A stretch of DNA of 64,000 nt from Carnegiea gigantea (Eukaryota; Streptophyta; Magnoliopsida; Caryophyllales; Cactaceae): contig JAKOGI010002983.1 in assembly GCA_029747015.1 (NCBI GenBank), positions 1-64,000 of the forward strand, given 5' to 3'. Shown one piece after another: positions 61,436 to 64,000 of the stretch; the stretch's first letter is position 1, and every line of letters begins with the position of its first letter. A model generated the notes under the pieces. That model was given only the letters and a program-made list of their open reading frames with translations, ran no database searches and was not told where the DNA came from. Made by a program: the position numbers and the translations under genes.

Positions 61436-63033
61436 CCTTCATACCAAGACTTTGCTTGTCCTCGTGCAAAACAAAGCAAAACTACTAAAACCTAACTTAC
61501 TTTCATTGGAATCACAGTTGCATTTAGCATATGTAACAAGCCCTTTAAACCTCTTGGTGCCCTTAAGTGGATAAGTGAGGTCTCGTGAAGGTTTATATAA
61601 GATGTCCACAAAATCTTTGAGATATTTTGGATTTTTGAAAGCATGACATGTATACATGGCAAAGGGGAAAAATGTACATACCTGAATTGACTATATCACC
61701 CTAACAGCCTAGCTACTAAGTCCTATATAACAAAACATGTAATCAAGAGACACTTCGCTATGAATGCGTCCCTAAGTCTCATTTTTTACCCCACACAACA
61801 CAATTGTATGATTTGTGTGCCTCGATGATCCATGCAAAGTGTATTGACTCTTAATGTCAAGCTAAAACCAGGCCAAAGGGTAATTTTTACTTGCATAATG
61901 GACTTCCTTTATTAGATCATCAATCTCACATCTATTTTCTTTCCTCACTTTCTCTTCTTTCTTTTTTTCTCTTGTCTCCTTATGCTTCTTCGCTAGGTGA
62001 TAGTTCTTGGCTTATAAGGCCTTGAACTTTGGAGAAACAACTTAGCATGTATGTGGACTTTTTCCCTTATTAGAGGCTTTATTTGGATGTGCAAAGCATT
62101 TGTTCAAGCCCAAATAGAGGTGTTAGAGTCAAACTCTCTTTCACACTCTTGTTTTCCTTCTTCTTTTTTTATTTCCTTCTGAGGGAAGGTTGGAAGTCAA
62201 CTAACCAAGTATAATGCCCTCAAACCCAAGTTTGAACAAACTAGCACCAATGGTTAATGTTCGAGTGTACAAGGTAGACACTACATTGCACATATGGGAT
62301 GAAGTTATTGTTAAAAATAGAAAATTACAGCATAGACAAATATTTTATCATACATATTGTACTATACATAAGCTAGCAGCCAAGCCACTAAAGATCAAAA
62401 ACCAATTAGAGAGGCATAAAAGTCCAAGAAAAAAAAACTATACAAACATTAAAAAATTTTCATAACACTATGCACAAATGGGTATCTAACCCCCCTTAAA
62501 TCTCACTGTGTTCTCATTGGGAACCAAAGAGTCACAATCAACTATAAAACACATAATATCCTAAAAAAGGCCTCCAATACCACATGTATACAAAACCAAT
62601 AGACCGAAGAAAAAAAGAATAAGATATGTACAAAATGAAAACAACAGGGAAAAGAGATGACTGAAAATCATCAACATGGTACACATATATACAAAAACCA
62701 ACGCCAACACTAGATAACCAAAAAGAAAACACACAACCACTAGCAACAAGCGTATACAAAACCAAAAACACTACCCACAACAAAACATGAACAATATGTA
62801 CAAGAAGCACAATGGTGGTTTTAGCCATTAATCAGCTCAACAATGTCTCAAGTTTTACATCAAAATTGACACCAACAAGATCACAACCTAGATATCAACA
62901 ACAATGAACAAAAGAGAAAGAAACAAAAGAAAAAAGAGAAGAGATGAGAGTTTGAACCATCATACTAGGTTGGGTATAGAATGTACCAAAACTATGCCTC
63001 ACTAAGATGGTGCTACTAGAGGCTTAAGGAGCA
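61436..63033 (-). mobile_element. 3' noncoding body of a pol-less Athila/Tat-like element
   Basis: The minus strand ends CACGAGGACAAGCAAAG just before the LTR-like block C, a motif typical of the last codons and polypurine region of Athila/Tat elements. Sequence at 61535-63000 is shared with 45220-46890. There is no pol. A hydrophobic frame at 62538-62828 is probably a product of a T/G-rich strand rather than a gene. Confidence 0.6.
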
Positions 63034-64000
63034 TCAGCGACTCCTCTTATTCAAGATCAAGTCACACCACTCGGATGGCATCAAAGCTCTTAAGAGCTTA
63101 TGATACACCAACGCATGCATCTTAGAAGACTGAATGTAAGAGAGTACCAATAAGACCACATTAATAATAGTTAGCACTCCAACGAATTTATCACATGCCT
63201 TAGAAAAATCAAAAGAATGGTTAAAGAAAGTGGTCCATATGATTTTTCTAGACAAGTCCACTAGGTATGCATGCAAAGGGTCATGTGAGGGATTGCAGCT
63301 TCTAAAGGTACCTAGAGATGAAATAACATCAAGTGCATTCCCTTCTTTATCATATCGAACATGCAATCCACACTACTCAAGTCCACATTAACATTATTGC
63401 TCACAAAGGAGTCAAAAGGCCTAAAAAATTCATGCTTTTAGGATGGAGTAGAGGGTGAACAAGTAAGAGAAGCAAGGATAAAGTTAAGAGGGTTGGGGAA
63501 AAAATATTTGATAAGCTCAAGAGAAGGAGAGTGAACCTCACGCACAAGTATCCCACATGACTCACCTAAAGGAATCTCGTCAACTATACACTCCTCATCA
63601 ATATTACAATCATACCAATCATCACACTTATGATCATGCAAACTAACATTACTTTCACTTCCTGATCACTCTCCTCGAGCTCTCCTAGAGAAGCTAAGGA
63701 AGAGCAGGGTCAGGGATAATGAGGGCATCATTGAGGGTGTCCATGGAAATGTTGTGAAGAGATTACTTGCCCTCAAAGTCACATAAATGAGTATCAACTT
63801 GAAATTTGAAGCTCAAAAGGGAAGAGGATTCAAACTCACCCAACAAAAAATTCTTGGGTGGGGAAGGTCCTACTCTAATGTTGGTCTCATGTAACACAGG
63901 CATAATGCTCTCCCATGACTTATTACCAACGCTAAGAATTGACTTATGAGCATACTTGTCATGTTCTCCATGGACTTTGTATAGTTCTTCATTTCTTGCT
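63034..64000 (-). pseudogene. gag-side ORF remnant of the element leaving the window
   Basis: Frames 63641-63438 (CDDWYDCNIDEECIVDEIPLG) and 63366-63034 (VRYDKEGNALDVISSLGTFRS, then HALVYHKLLRALMPSEWC) belong to one decayed protein. The first is close to the 6428-6748 remnant, and the second shares its KLL-R-LM core with 46893-47147. The region 63650-64000 matches 6770-7140. The element continues beyond the window. Confidence 0.6.

Noticed and set aside
62538..62828. Hydrophobic 96-residue minus frame resembling a membrane protein
   Set aside because: The strand is T/G-rich, so hydrophobic codons are expected; it lies in a shared noncoding element region and has no family resemblance.

Overview
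This window is a repeat-dense stretch of nuclear DNA from a flowering plant. The evidence is one plant-specific gene remnant (an SPX-RING ubiquitin ligase of the NLA/BAH1 type), plant LTR retrotransposons of several lineages, plant pararetrovirus (Caulimoviridae) fossils, an RTE-type LINE and a piece of plastid 23S rDNA. I see no intact host gene. The species cannot be fixed from the sequence.

Layout. 1-3864 (minus): five exons of a decayed NLA-like gene whose 3' end lies beyond base 1. 4272-5971: a TRIM miniature LTR element whose first LTR is split by a 1.2-kb insertion. 6428-10130 (minus): the gag end, tRNA-Asp primer site and LTR of a Ty3/Gypsy element; the LTR runs into tandem units of about 0.95 kb. 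10131-40180: three retrotransposons nested inside each other. The outer one (plus, Athila-like) has a 5' LTR split by a Tat/Retand-like element (10957-34807, target duplication AGTGT). The 5' LTR of that element is split by a pol-less element with 3.5-kb LTRs (11104-20765, minus, target duplication GGGGA). The 0.95-kb array resumes at 40181, so the nest fell into one unit of a formerly continuous array.

41506-58560 is a mosaic of three pararetrovirus segments in alternating orientation. They are interrupted by a pol-less Athila/Tat-like element (45208-49204), a 5'-truncated LINE (52254-53484) and a 0.69-kb insertion (54643-55330). Segments 1 and 2 carry the reverse-transcriptase end, a downstream ORF and the promoter/poly(A) region. 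Segment 3 carries the primer site, the coat-protein zinc knuckle, the protease and the start of the reverse transcriptase. 58560-61435 is a third block of 0.95-kb units, with plastid 23S rDNA inside one of them. 61436-64000 (minus) is the 3' part of another pol-less element that leaves the window.

The most unusual content is the 3' third of the Tat-like element. Downstream of integrase and on the opposite strand lie one long gene resembling the putative gypsy-type transposon family, and three tandem diverged copies of a small unassigned gene. Two of these small copies keep their own TATA box and AATAAA signal. The long antisense gene is bracketed by two arrays of a roughly 60-bp repeat, each unit of which contains a palindrome. 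All element coding regions carry stops, frameshifts or catalytic-residue losses.
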